A stretch of DNA of 58,786 nucleotides from an uncultured Roseburia sp. (GTDB taxonomy: Bacteria > Bacillota > Clostridia > Lachnospirales > Lachnospiraceae): the NCBI GenBank assembly GCA_910587865.1, contig CAJUNX010000005.1:79440-138225 (forward strand), read 5' to 3'. The notes below the pieces were generated by a model. That model was not told the DNA's origin. It worked only from the letters and a program-made list of their open reading frames with translations, and did no database searches. Below are positions 1 through 8,524 of the stretch, piece by piece; position 1 is the stretch's first letter, and each line of letters opens with the position of its first letter. Made by a program: the position numbers and the translations under genes.

Positions 1-54
1 TTCACGGATTCCGGGCTCTGGCTCCCGCAACATGACGGGCAGACCGCCCCTCCT

Positions 55-1722
55 TTATCGAAGGAGGAAGGAGACCGCAAATCCCAAAAACAGCAGCGCG
101 GAGATCAGCTTGACCGCCCCCAGATGGCGCAGCATCGCCTCCGAGATACGTTCCGCATTTCTGGTCTTTTGCACGATGGCAAGCATGAGCGCGGACGGTA
201 AGGACATCGCCGTCACATAGATCAGGAAATACGGCCAGACACTGCCGGCCTGATGTTTCAGCAGATACGTGATCGATGCCATATAAATCTGACCCGTGCA
301 GAAAAATTCCCCGACTGAAACCGCCATCCCCAGCCCGAGAATAATAAGCGGCTTTAACGCGCCGCCATATCCGGCTGCCCGGCGGATCAGCCTGTGGTTC
401 CATCTCCGCATTCCGGCCGGCAGCTGGGTGCGGATCTTTCCGTATTCCTGGCGGAAGACGCGCACCGCGTCGATCAGGTAAAAGATTCCGGCCGCCGCAA
501 ACAGCAGCGCAAGCAGTTTATGGAGTATCCCCTTTGCACCGGCAAGCAGCTGTCCGTCAATCTGTGCCGCCGTCAGATATATCGTCATACCGATCGAACA
601 ATATGCCGCATATTTTCCTCCCAGGTAGAGCAGACCGTTTTTCCACACGGATCCCTTCTCAGACAGGATCAGAGAGATCAGCATCAGAAGCATGGAGACG
701 GCGCAGGGGTTAACCCCCGCCAGAAGCCCTGCTCCAAACAGCGTCAGCGCGCTTCCCATACTGTTTTCTCCGTTTTCTTTCTCTCCGCCGCCTTCCGCCA
801 GCCGTCCTTCAAGGCGCACTCCGGCGTTTGCGACACGGGCCGCCAGTTCTTCCGATCCTCCCGCCCGCCACACGGCATCCGGTGCAAGCGCCGTAATCTG
901 TTTTGCCCCCGTCGCCGCGCCGGTTCCGTAAAACAGCGCCGGAACCTTCTGCTCCGATTCCGGGACGCCATACTCCTCAAACATACATTTCAGCAGTTCC
1001 ACACAGGGATCCTGCACGATATTGTATGTGATCGTCCTGCCGCCCGCCGGCTGATGGTCCAGAATCCACCGATCCGCCTGCTCGCAGTCCTCACACGCCT
1101 CGGTGACAAAGAGAACGGCTGTCGGAACATCACGTTCTGCGAGCCGCTCCGCAAGCTGTCCGGCAAGAGAGGTTTCTTCCAGACCCTGATCCGGCACGGC
1201 GGCATTCCTGCCCGCCCCTGCGGGCTCCGCGCTCCCCGCACCGCTCTCTTCCGGATCCCCGCGTTCTGCGCTCCCCGCACCGCTCTCTTCCGGATCCCCG
1301 CGTTCTGCGCTCCCCGCGCTCTCTTCCGGATCCTGCCCTGCCGCAAGAGATAGCAGCTCCTCCATCTGATCCATGCCGCTGACCCATCGGTCACCGACGA
1401 TCAGCACCGGAAGGAAGGTTCCGTCCGGAATGCACAGTTGCTCCCTCCTGCTATTGTAGTATTTTCGCGCGGAATCGTGAAACACGTTGTAGGTGACTAC
1501 ATTCCCGTGCAGCCGCTCCCTCTCTTCCGCGGAAAGGCACTGCTCGTAGAGCTCATAGAACTCCGCGTCACCCTCACAGGATGCACATACATTTTCATAA
1601 AAAAACTCGACGCGGTACGGCTCCGCCGCTTCTTCCCCGCCCTGTACATACTGTGCGCCGGTCACGGACAGCAGAAGAACCAGCACCGCCGTAAGGAACA
1701 AAACGGCCCCCCGCCGTCTCAT
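55..1722 (-). CDS. Two thioredoxin-like domains fused to a CcdA/DsbD-type membrane electron carrier
   Basis: A 555-residue membrane protein, probably moving reducing power across the cytoplasmic membrane to extracytoplasmic thiols. Seen: an N-terminal signal or anchor segment (residues about 5-25), a first thioredoxin-like domain with a CASC pair (about 45-50), a Gly/Glu/Ser repeat linker (about 130-167), a second thioredoxin-like domain with a CEDC pair, then about six membrane segments. The first of these carries an NPC motif and a later one has EFFCTG, the usual places of the paired cysteines in CcdA/DsbD carriers. The start overlaps the cutC stop as ATGA, so the two are translationally coupled. 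The fusion architecture is seen directly; the electron-transfer role is inferred from the family. The exact substrate is unknown. Confidence 0.75.
   Translation of the reverse strand: MRRRGAVLFLTAVLVLLLSVTGAQYVQGGEEAAEPYRVEFFYENVCASCEGDAEFYELYEQCLSAEERERLHGNVVTYNVFHDSARKYYNSRREQLCIPDGTFLPVLIVGDRWVSGMDQMEELLSLAAGQDPEESAGSAERGDPEESGAGSAERGDPEESGAGSAEPAGAGRNAAVPDQGLEETSLAGQLAERLAERDVPTAVLFVTEACEDCEQADRWILDHQPAGGRTITYNIVQDPCVELLKCMFEEYGVPESEQKVPALFYGTGAATGAKQITALAPDAVWRAGGSEELAARVANAGVRLEGRLAEGGGEKENGENSMGSALTLFGAGLLAGVNPCAVSMLLMLISLILSEKGSVWKNGLLYLGGKYAAYCSIGMTIYLTAAQIDGQLLAGAKGILHKLLALLFAAAGIFYLIDAVRVFRQEYGKIRTQLPAGMRRWNHRLIRRAAGYGGALKPLIILGLGMAVSVGEFFCTGQIYMASITYLLKHQAGSVWPYFLIYVTAMSLPSALMLAIVQKTRNAERISEAMLRHLGAVKLISALLFLGFAVSFLLR
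1221..1333 (-). repeat. In-frame 39-bp minisatellite in the thioredoxin/CcdA gene
   Basis: About three tandem copies of a 39-bp unit, the last lacking 3 bp. Each encodes 13 residues of the form GDPEESGAGSAER. The unit keeps the reading frame and lengthens the linker between the two thioredoxin-like domains. Confidence 0.9.
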
Positions 1723-2471
1723 CCCAAAAGCTCCTCTAAGGTACGACGCGCATCACGAATCATCTGCTCATCCGTCCGCCAGATCTCGTATTCGCTGATC
1801 CCCCCGATCCCCATGCTCACGTCTTCCCTGCGATAGCGCATGACACTGTCCATCGTCCGTTTTCCAGACATGTGGTATGCCCTCACGCCTGTTTTCTGAT
1901 ACAGCTGCCGGATCACGTCTGCATTTACGCCTCCGCCTGCCTGAATGACAATGCGCTCTCCTCCTTCCGATACCAGTTCCCCCAAAAGTCCTTCTCCCAA
2001 AAGACAGCTGTTTTTCTGCCCGGACGTCAGAATCGTATTGATCCCGAGCGAAACCGCGTCCGAAAGCGCCTGATGCGGATCACGGCAGACATCAAATGCC
2101 CGGTGAAGCGTCACGGACATCCCCTCTGCCCGCTCCATCAGCTCCCCCATCCGATCCGTATCCAGATTTCCGTCCGGCGTTAAGATCCCGATCACCGCCC
2201 CCTCAGCTCCAAGATCCCGAAATGCCGTCACTTCCTCTTTTAAAATCGAAAATTCATGCTCCGTGTAGCAGAAATCTCCAAACCTGGGGCGCATCAGCAC
2301 GTGAATCGGGATATCCGTATATTTCCTGATCTCCCGAAACAGTGCAGTCCCCGGTGTGGTTCCCCCGATAATCAGGTTCGCGCAGAGCTCCAGCCTGGTG
2401 GCTCCCCCGCGCGCCGCCGCGATCGCGGACTCCACGGAATCCACACACACCTCAAGAACAGACCCTCCCAT
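1719..2471 (-). CDS. cutC: CutC family protein
   Basis: A 250-residue protein of the CutC family, a TIM-barrel fold historically linked to copper homeostasis; its biochemical role is not settled. Family hallmarks are visible in the N-terminal LEVCVDSVESAIAA, the ELCANL segment, the RPRFGDFCY-like stretch, and a C-terminal QAGGGVNADVI segment. The frame is open further upstream, but the start at 2471 is chosen because AAAGGAGG precedes it at proper spacing and because family homology begins there. It lies 16 bp after the DeoR gene and its stop overlaps the next gene's start, so the three probably form one operon. Length matches the family. Confidence 0.88.
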   Translation of the reverse strand: MGGSVLEVCVDSVESAIAAARGGATRLELCANLIIGGTTPGTALFREIRKYTDIPIHVLMRPRFGDFCYTEHEFSILKEEVTAFRDLGAEGAVIGILTPDGNLDTDRMGELMERAEGMSVTLHRAFDVCRDPHQALSDAVSLGINTILTSGQKNSCLLGEGLLGELVSEGGERIVIQAGGGVNADVIRQLYQKTGVRAYHMSGKRTMDSVMRYRREDVSMGIGGISEYEIWRTDEQMIRDARRTLEELLG

Positions 2472-2487
2472 TCGTTTTCCTCCTTTT

Positions 2488-3258
2488 TTATGGCACATAC
2501 AGCGTAACCCCGGCATTTTCCAGGGCCTGCACGGACGAGGCATCCGGCAGCCGGTTGGTGATGATGCCGTCAATCTCGTCAAAATGCGCAAATTTATATG
2601 AATCGTTAAAATAAAACTTATCGTTTTCCATCACAAGATAACTGTGACGGCTGCTTTTTAAAACTGCCTTCTTCGTCAGCCCGTCCTCCGCACCGAGCGT
2701 CGTCACGGCCGAATCGGTAAAATCAAGCCCGCAGGTCCCGACAAACGCACGGTCAAAGCTGTAACGGCTGATAAACTCAATTGTCTCTGCCCCCAGAAAC
2801 CCGTTGACCGTGCGCACCATCGTGCCGCCCGCTCCGATCGCCGTGATCTCCCTGCTGGCGGAAAGCACCTGCAGAATATCGATCATATTACTGACCACCA
2901 CCAGCCGCTTCTCCCACTGCACCAGCAGTCTGGCCAAAAGGATATTGGTCGTGGAAATGTCAAGAAAAATCGTCTCGTTTTCCCGAATCCGCTCCAGCGC
3001 CGTCCGGGCGATATCCTCTTTTTTCTCCCCGTTAATTTCCCTCCGGTCAATCACATCCCGCATCAGCGGATAGTCCGTGGACATCACCGCTCCCCCGTAG
3101 GTGCGCTTCAGCCGTCCCTCTTTTTCCAATGCCTTTAAGTCCTTGCGCACGCAGTCCTCCGTCACCGAAAAAAACTGGCTGAGTTCCTTTACCGTCACCC
3201 TGCCCTCCGACATCAGACGCTCCAATATCTGTTCATGACGTTCCTCTATAAACATCAT
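2488..3258 (-). CDS. DeoR family transcriptional regulator
   Basis: A 256-residue regulator. Residues about 1-55 form the DeoR helix-turn-helix (ERHEQILERL, VTVKELSQFF, then a recognition helix ending VRKDLKALE). The rest is the sugar-phosphate-sensing DeoR C-terminal domain, with IFLDISTTN and the later FVGTCGLD segment. Two adjacent ATG codons follow GGAGG; the second has the better spacing, so the true protein may be one residue shorter. It sits first in an apparent operon with cutC and the thioredoxin/CcdA gene and probably controls it, sensing a phosphorylated sugar. The effector cannot be read from the sequence. Confidence 0.88.
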   Translation of the reverse strand: MMFIEERHEQILERLMSEGRVTVKELSQFFSVTEDCVRKDLKALEKEGRLKRTYGGAVMSTDYPLMRDVIDRREINGEKKEDIARTALERIRENETIFLDISTTNILLARLLVQWEKRLVVVSNMIDILQVLSASREITAIGAGGTMVRTVNGFLGAETIEFISRYSFDRAFVGTCGLDFTDSAVTTLGAEDGLTKKAVLKSSRHSYLVMENDKFYFNDSYKFAHFDEIDGIITNRLPDASSVQALENAGVTLYVP

Positions 3259-3300
3259 ACCTCCATTTCCCCGGCATCCGGCATCCCGCGGCAGACGGTC

Positions 3301-3398
3301 TGCTTTTTCACGGCTGCTTTCGATGACCGCCGCGGCAGATCATCTGCTTTTTCACGGCTGCTTTCGATGACCGTCGCGGCAGATCATCTGCTTTTTCG
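3301..3398. repeat. Intergenic 44-bp tandem repeat upstream of the DeoR gene
   Basis: Two nearly identical 44-bp copies (3301-3344 and 3345-3388, one base different) plus about 10 bp of a third, beginning TGCTTTTTCACGGCTG. They fill most of the 157-bp gap between the transglutaminase-like gene and the DeoR gene, where the DeoR promoter would be expected. No clear -35/-10 pair was seen in the gap. Confidence 0.9.
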
Positions 3399-3415
3399 CA
3401 GCGGTCAGCCTGCCC

Positions 3416-6238
3416 TTACGCCGGCAGCAGCTTCGCAATCCGAAGCATCATGTCCACGCTCCCCACGTTGTAGCCGCTGCTGGCATATCTGCCGATCAGG
3501 CCCGGACTTACGAGAAGCACAAGCGGCAGCTTCTCCGGATCGGTGTACATCCTCCTCGCGAGAACTTCCGGCAGCTCCGAAAAATCATCGTAGTACACCT
3601 CCGCCGGAAGACGCTTTAAGGTATCCGCCAGCGTCGCATTGGAGAGCGCCTCCTGGCCAGACACGACAAAGATCAGCTTTAATCCGCTCGCGCCAAATTC
3701 CTGCTCCTGCTCCCGCAGTTCATTTAAGAAATGCTCCGTGGGCTCGGCCCCTTCCTCGAGGAACGCCAGCATCGTATGACCGTCCAAAAACTCTTTTGCG
3801 GCAGTCTCCTTCCCGTCCTCTGTGCGCAGCACAAAATCCTCGAGCTGCAGCGATCCGATCATCTGGCCGACTGCCGGCCGGCGCAGAAACAGCTCGACTT
3901 CACCTTCCGGCGTCCCGTCCGCCCCAGGCTGAAATTCTGCGGTATCCAGTATCCGGACCGCCGCCATCTGACTGCCGTTCGGCAGACGCACGGTCGTAAT
4001 CAGCCGGTAAATCCCCTCCGGCAGACTCAGCGTCAGTTTCCCGTCCGCAAACCGTCTCCCCCAGAAGCCCATGGTTTTAAATCCGGTATAGCGGTTTTTC
4101 TCTTCGTCTTCCGTCGTCTCGAGCCGGCCGATCGTCCAGGCGACAAAATAATCCGGCTCCTCCCGGCTTTTCACCACCAGCCGCACATTGTCCCCGGCTG
4201 CGGCGCCATTGTTTTCCGCCGGCGCGCCGGACTGCTCATCCCCGACCGCGACAAACCGGTTCCCGTCATAATACTGCGCACGAAGCGTCACCGGATCAAT
4301 CCGGGCCGGAATTCCAAGCGTCCTGCACACTGCCACAAACAGCGTTTTTTCCGACAGCACGGATCCCTGTCCGGTGCGGATCACTCCCGCAGGGGATGTG
4401 ACAACCGGATGATAGGTGCGGCTCTCCTCGCAGGAAACCGTCTCCGAAATCCACCTCCGGATCGTTTCCGGATCCCGGACGAATGCGTCCTTCTGCTCCT
4501 TCGTCAGCGCATCCAGAAGGAAGGAACGGTACGGCGTAATCGTCTCCGTACGGATCCTCGGATTCCACACATACCGCAGGATCTCCTCTGCACGGCAGAG
4601 CGTCCCGTCCCTGTGCGCGTCGCCCCCGCACGCCGGATCGCTCTGTAAAAATCTCCGGCACGCCTCTTCATACGCCGGCTTCCCATACACAAAATGATCC
4701 TCGAGCACATCCGCGCGGATATCCCGGTAGTCCTTTTTCGCAAGCGCCCCAAGAAGGCTCACCGCCTCCTCCCCCGGATGCCGCTCTAAAAACCGGCAGA
4801 CCTCCGGCGCATTTCCGTAGGACAGCGTGAGTATCTCCTGAAGCCTTGTATCCTCCTTTGCAGCCGCCGCTGTCAGCGGGTACGCCTCATACATCTCCGG
4901 AGCGCCGAACGCTTCCAGCTTCTGCTTCCGGCAGACCTCCGCCTGCTGTCTGCCGGCCCTTCCCTTCTCCTTCTGCTCCTTTGTCAGCTTAACCGGATGC
5001 ATCGGGTAGTCCGGCGGTGCGATCAGATCCGCCTCCTGCCAGCCGCTCTTTAACGCCTCTTTCGTCTGCTGCCAGTGCTCCTGCGAAAGCGTCATCCCGA
5101 TCCGCAGATCAGGGATCCCGCCCTCCCGCGGCTGTTCCCGGTCTTTTGCGGTTTCCCGTCCGCTCTCATCCCCGGCGGACGGAGAGACATCCTTCCGGCA
5201 GCGCTCCGCGCCTGTAAAAATGTGTTCCGCGCACAGCGTTCCCTTCGAGACCAGGATATGAATGCTTCCGAGACCCGTCACGAGACTCGTCTCACCCTCC
5301 TCATCGGTATAAAGCACGGAAATCGGGAAGTACTCGGCGCCGTTTAACAGCTCAAAAGACACCCGCGCCCCGGATACCGGCCTGCCTGCCTCATCCTGCA
5401 CCGATACGGTCAGACGCGCCGTCTTTGCATAGAATGCCGTATCGTTATAAAAAAGTGCGGCTCCGTCCCGCTCCGTGATCTCCTCCCGCTCCTTCTCTTC
5501 CCCGCTCTGATAATCGGAAAAAACACGGGTATGTACCATCATCGCCCGTGAGGAGGCGTTCGTAAACCATCCTTTGTTCAGAACCTCCTCCGGCTCGCAG
5601 GCCCCCAGGAAACGCCAGCTGCCGTCCACCCGCGCCTCCACCCAGGCATGGTTGTCGTCGCAGTGCGCCCATCTCGGCGTATAGACCTGCCGTGCCGCAA
5701 TGCCGATGCTGCGCAGCGCGGTCACAAGAAACGTGGACTCCTCCCCGCAGCGCCCGCTCCCGCTGTTATAAACCCCCACAGGTCCCAGCGTTCTCCCGTC
5801 GGACGCGGTGTAAGCGGCCTGCTGCGCGCACCAGTAATTCACGCGCTTTACCGCCTCCTCACAGCCGGCTCCTTCCACAAGCGGCCAAAGCATCTCATAA
5901 AACCATGGCCTGCAGTCCGTGATATCCTCGTTGTTCACCCGATGATACAGCACATAATTAAAAAAGATGTCCTCCGGCAGCTCCCGTGTCCAGGACACTT
6001 CCCTCCGCAGAAACAGCGCGTGCTTCACATAGCCGTGCAGCATCGCCGGGGCACAGTCCGCCGCGTCGCAGACCGGCATCGTCCCGTACAAAAACTCCGT
6101 CAAAATCCGCTCGTCCCCCGAAAGCCCGCTGATAAAGGAAGCAATCTCTTCCCTGCATCCGCCAAAAAGCGGCAGCGACTCCCCGTATTTTTTCGCGGCA
6201 TAGGCCGCCGCCCGATCCGATATCATCCCTTCCACCAT
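3416..6238 (-). CDS. Large transglutaminase-like protein with a degenerate second core and a C-terminal thioredoxin-like fold
   Basis: A 940-residue protein with no signal peptide or membrane segment. A transglutaminase core lies at about residues 120-230: the nucleophile context GRCGEES, the histidine in DNHAWVEA, and FLGACEPE where the third catalytic residue lies. An Ig-like segment follows at about 275-345. A second segment at about 600-670 (ending TLGIPARIDPVT) resembles another transglutaminase core, but has Ser-Glu where the catalytic Cys should be, so it is probably inactive. The last 150 residues look like a thioredoxin fold without a CxxC pair. A ribosome site AAAGGAG and a good promoter lie upstream. 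Probably an amidase or protease of unknown substrate; the domain reading is by eye. Confidence 0.65.
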   Translation of the reverse strand: MVEGMISDRAAAYAAKKYGESLPLFGGCREEIASFISGLSGDERILTEFLYGTMPVCDAADCAPAMLHGYVKHALFLRREVSWTRELPEDIFFNYVLYHRVNNEDITDCRPWFYEMLWPLVEGAGCEEAVKRVNYWCAQQAAYTASDGRTLGPVGVYNSGSGRCGEESTFLVTALRSIGIAARQVYTPRWAHCDDNHAWVEARVDGSWRFLGACEPEEVLNKGWFTNASSRAMMVHTRVFSDYQSGEEKEREEITERDGAALFYNDTAFYAKTARLTVSVQDEAGRPVSGARVSFELLNGAEYFPISVLYTDEEGETSLVTGLGSIHILVSKGTLCAEHIFTGAERCRKDVSPSAGDESGRETAKDREQPREGGIPDLRIGMTLSQEHWQQTKEALKSGWQEADLIAPPDYPMHPVKLTKEQKEKGRAGRQQAEVCRKQKLEAFGAPEMYEAYPLTAAAAKEDTRLQEILTLSYGNAPEVCRFLERHPGEEAVSLLGALAKKDYRDIRADVLEDHFVYGKPAYEEACRRFLQSDPACGGDAHRDGTLCRAEEILRYVWNPRIRTETITPYRSFLLDALTKEQKDAFVRDPETIRRWISETVSCEESRTYHPVVTSPAGVIRTGQGSVLSEKTLFVAVCRTLGIPARIDPVTLRAQYYDGNRFVAVGDEQSGAPAENNGAAAGDNVRLVVKSREEPDYFVAWTIGRLETTEDEEKNRYTGFKTMGFWGRRFADGKLTLSLPEGIYRLITTVRLPNGSQMAAVRILDTAEFQPGADGTPEGEVELFLRRPAVGQMIGSLQLEDFVLRTEDGKETAAKEFLDGHTMLAFLEEGAEPTEHFLNELREQEQEFGASGLKLIFVVSGQEALSNATLADTLKRLPAEVYYDDFSELPEVLARRMYTDPEKLPLVLLVSPGLIGRYASSGYNVGSVDMMLRIAKLLPA

Positions 6239-6282
6239 TCCCTCTCCTTTGTAACAGATGATCTGTGTTCTTTGTCTCTCCT

Positions 6283-6311
6283 ATCTTATCATTTGATATT
6301 ATTATTGTCAA
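6283..6311 (-). promoter_or_regulatory. Sigma-A-type promoter for the transglutaminase-like gene
   Basis: On the minus strand, TTGACA (6306-6311), a 17-bp spacer and TAAGAT (6283-6288), about 45 bp before the start codon, in AT-rich DNA. A perfect -35 with optimal spacing. Confidence 0.75.
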
Positions 6312-6372
6312 TTGTTCGATATTATTTCGTATTATTTTTTATTGATTCAGACAAAAACTCTGCAACAAAATA

Positions 6373-6455
6373 CTGCAGCACGGTATGATCCCGTCCTGTG
6401 CCGGTAAAACCGATCTGGTTTTTCCCGCACAAAACCGGAATCTGCCATGCTGCAG
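6373..6455 (-). other. Nested inverted repeats after the ABC permease gene; candidate structured RNA or terminator
   Basis: Arms 6373-6383 and 6445-6455 can form an 11-bp stem. The only plus-strand mismatch (C/A) becomes a G-U wobble in minus-strand RNA, which favours a minus-strand transcript. Inside it lie a CCGGT/ACCGG stem (6401-6405 with 6434-6438) and a small AAAACC/GGTTTT hairpin (6406-6422). It begins 43 bp after the permease stop. A short T-containing tract follows the outer stem, but there is no long U run. Confidence 0.4.
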
Positions 6456-6497
6456 CAGCTCTTTTTGTCTCTTTTCTTTTATCTCTTTTTCTTTCTC

Positions 6498-7826
6498 TTA
6501 TTCGTACCGAAGCGCGTCGATGACCTCCATCTTCGATGCCTTGTTTGCCGGGTAATATCCGAAGAATACACCGGTCAGCATGGAGAAGAACAGGGAGAGT
6601 ATGATCGCCTGGCCGGACGGGTGTACCTTCATAATAATATAATTGGAATACTCCGCATACATATTCTGAATGACAAACTCCGCCGCCATGCCGAGAAGCG
6701 CGCCGATCCCGACACCGATCAGAATCCCGATGATGCCGCCGATTAAACAGAGCACGATCGCCTCGATGACAAACTGCATCCGGATGGTGCGCCGCTTCGC
6801 GCCGAGCGCCATGCGCACACCGATCTCCCTCGTGCGCTCCGTGATGGATACGAGCATGATATTCATGACGCCGACCCCGCCCACGATCAGAGAGATCGCG
6901 GCAATCCCGGAGACTGCGATCGTGACAACGTTTAACACGGTATTGATCATGCCGAGATCCGACTGCATATTGTAGGCATAGATCTCAAAATTCTCATTAT
7001 TCGCGTAGATCTCGCCAAAATATTCCATAATATGCCCCGTCGCCTGATCCACGTCCGCCAGCGGCGCTAAAAGCAGATCGAAATACTCGTATCCCGTCTG
7101 ATCCGAGCCCTGCATCTTCATACTGGTCTGAATCGGTACCATCATCTCCGTAGACCGGTCTTTTTCCGGAATCGTCGGATCCACTTTTCCGAACAGCGCC
7201 TGATTGTACTCGTAGACGCCGACCACGACAAAATCAAAAATACTGCCGTCCGAGGTCGTGACCGAGATCTGCTCTCCGATCGGATCATGACCGTTAAAGT
7301 AGCGGTCCGCCATGATATCCGCAATCACACAGACACGTTTTTTCCCCGCATTGTCCGCCACGGTCAGACTCCGCCCTGCATGTATATCCAGCTTCATATA
7401 ATCAAGGTACTCCGGCGTGATGCCCGAAATCGAGACATTCGCGTAATTATCCGAATCCTTCGGATCCACGATCTGACCGGATCCTAAGTAATTCTGTGCC
7501 GCAACCCCCGTGATCTCATCCGGGTAAGCCGCGATCAGGCCGTCGATCATCTCCTGCGAGACATAGTCCTCATCCGTCATGTCCGGATAAACCCAGGTCT
7601 CCCAGTCCTCGTCCGACTCCGGATATCTCGCCTGCACATACGCGCTCACCGTATTGCCGCCTAAGGAGTTCATCGTCGCGGTCAGCGTACTCTGAATCGA
7701 ACCGCCGATCGTAGTGATGATGATCACGGAGCTGATGCCGATGATGATGCCGAGCATTGTGAGAAGCGCACGCATCTTATTCGCGATGATGCTGGCAAAC
7801 GCCTCTTTTATATTTTCCAAAAACAT
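6498..7826 (-). CDS. MacB-type ABC transporter permease
   Basis: A 442-residue FtsX/MacB-family permease. It has an N-terminal membrane segment (about 18-40, LTMLGIIIGISSVIIITTIG), a large extracytoplasmic MacB-PCD domain (about 45-285), and three C-terminal membrane segments with the typical TREIGVRMALGAKR cytoplasmic loop between them. It is the last gene of a three-gene operon: its ATG shares one base with the ATPase stop, so translation is coupled. With the adaptor and the ATPase it should form a tripartite-like export system for peptides or antibiotics. In Gram-positive bacteria such sets commonly export antimicrobial peptides or virulence factors; the cargo here is unknown. Confidence 0.88.
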   Translation of the reverse strand: MFLENIKEAFASIIANKMRALLTMLGIIIGISSVIIITTIGGSIQSTLTATMNSLGGNTVSAYVQARYPESDEDWETWVYPDMTDEDYVSQEMIDGLIAAYPDEITGVAAQNYLGSGQIVDPKDSDNYANVSISGITPEYLDYMKLDIHAGRSLTVADNAGKKRVCVIADIMADRYFNGHDPIGEQISVTTSDGSIFDFVVVGVYEYNQALFGKVDPTIPEKDRSTEMMVPIQTSMKMQGSDQTGYEYFDLLLAPLADVDQATGHIMEYFGEIYANNENFEIYAYNMQSDLGMINTVLNVVTIAVSGIAAISLIVGGVGVMNIMLVSITERTREIGVRMALGAKRRTIRMQFVIEAIVLCLIGGIIGILIGVGIGALLGMAAEFVIQNMYAEYSNYIIMKVHPSGQAIILSLFFSMLTGVFFGYYPANKASKMEVIDALRYE

Positions 7827-8524
7827 CAGCGTCCACCCCCTTTATCTCCGACGATCTCCCCGTCTAAAATCGTCACGATCCGCTGCGTCTCCGCCGCAAG
7901 CTCCTGGGAATGGGTGATCAGCACCACTGTCTTGCCCTGCTCCTCGTGCAGCCGGTGAAACAGGTCCATCACCATATGGCCGGTCTTGGAATCGAGCGCT
8001 CCGGTCGGCTCGTCGGCCAGGATGATCGCCGGATCGTTGATCATCGCCCGGGCGATCGCAACACGCTGCTTCTGCCCGCCCGAGAGCTCGTTGGGCCGGT
8101 GATTCGCACGGTCCGCCATATCCACCATGGCGAGCATCTCCATGGCGCGCTCTTTTGCATTCCTCACCTTTTCCTCCCCGTACATCAGGGGAACCATCAC
8201 ATTTTTCAGCGCATTCGCGCGCGGCAGCAGATTAAAATTCTGAAATACAAACCCGATCCTGCGGTTTCTGATATTGCTGCGCACCTCGTCGCTCATTTCA
8301 TTGACATCCTGCTCCTCAAGAAAATAATTTCCCGATGTCTGTCGGTCAAGCACTCCGATGATGTTCATCAGCGTACTTTTTCCGGAACCGGATTCGCCGA
8401 CAATCGAAACGAATTCACCCTTGTTCACACTCAGATCAATCCCGTGCAGGATTTCAAGCTCGTTCGGCTTTCCCTCATAATAGGTTTTTATAATATGCTC
8501 CATTCGGATTACTGATTCACTCAC
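7826..8524 (-). CDS. MacB/LolD-type ABC transporter ATP-binding protein
   Basis: A 232-residue ATPase with Walker A GESGSGKST, a Q-loop in FVFQNFNLLPR, signature LSGGQKQRVAIARA, Walker B IILADEPTGALD and the switch histidine in LITHS. The start is a GTG that shares its last base with the stop of the adaptor gene; GGAGG lies about 10 bp upstream. An internal ATG seven codons later is an alternative. Located between the adaptor and permease genes, it powers the same exporter. Confidence 0.92.
   Translation of the reverse strand: MSESVIRMEHIIKTYYEGKPNELEILHGIDLSVNKGEFVSIVGESGSGKSTLMNIIGVLDRQTSGNYFLEEQDVNEMSDEVRSNIRNRRIGFVFQNFNLLPRANALKNVMVPLMYGEEKVRNAKERAMEMLAMVDMADRANHRPNELSGGQKQRVAIARAMINDPAIILADEPTGALDSKTGHMVMDLFHRLHEEQGKTVVLITHSQELAAETQRIVTILDGEIVGDKGGGR

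Noticed and set aside
1..54. Start of another minus-strand gene (ATG at 32)
   Set aside because: AAAGGAGG is present, but the spacing of about 15 bases is too long and only ten codons fall in the window.
394..1353. Long plus-strand open frame opposite the thioredoxin/CcdA gene
   Set aside because: Arg/His/Pro-rich, no ribosome site, and antisense to a clear gene. In GC-rich DNA such shadow frames are common; the same applies to 42379-43569, 27207-28559 and 31576-32466.
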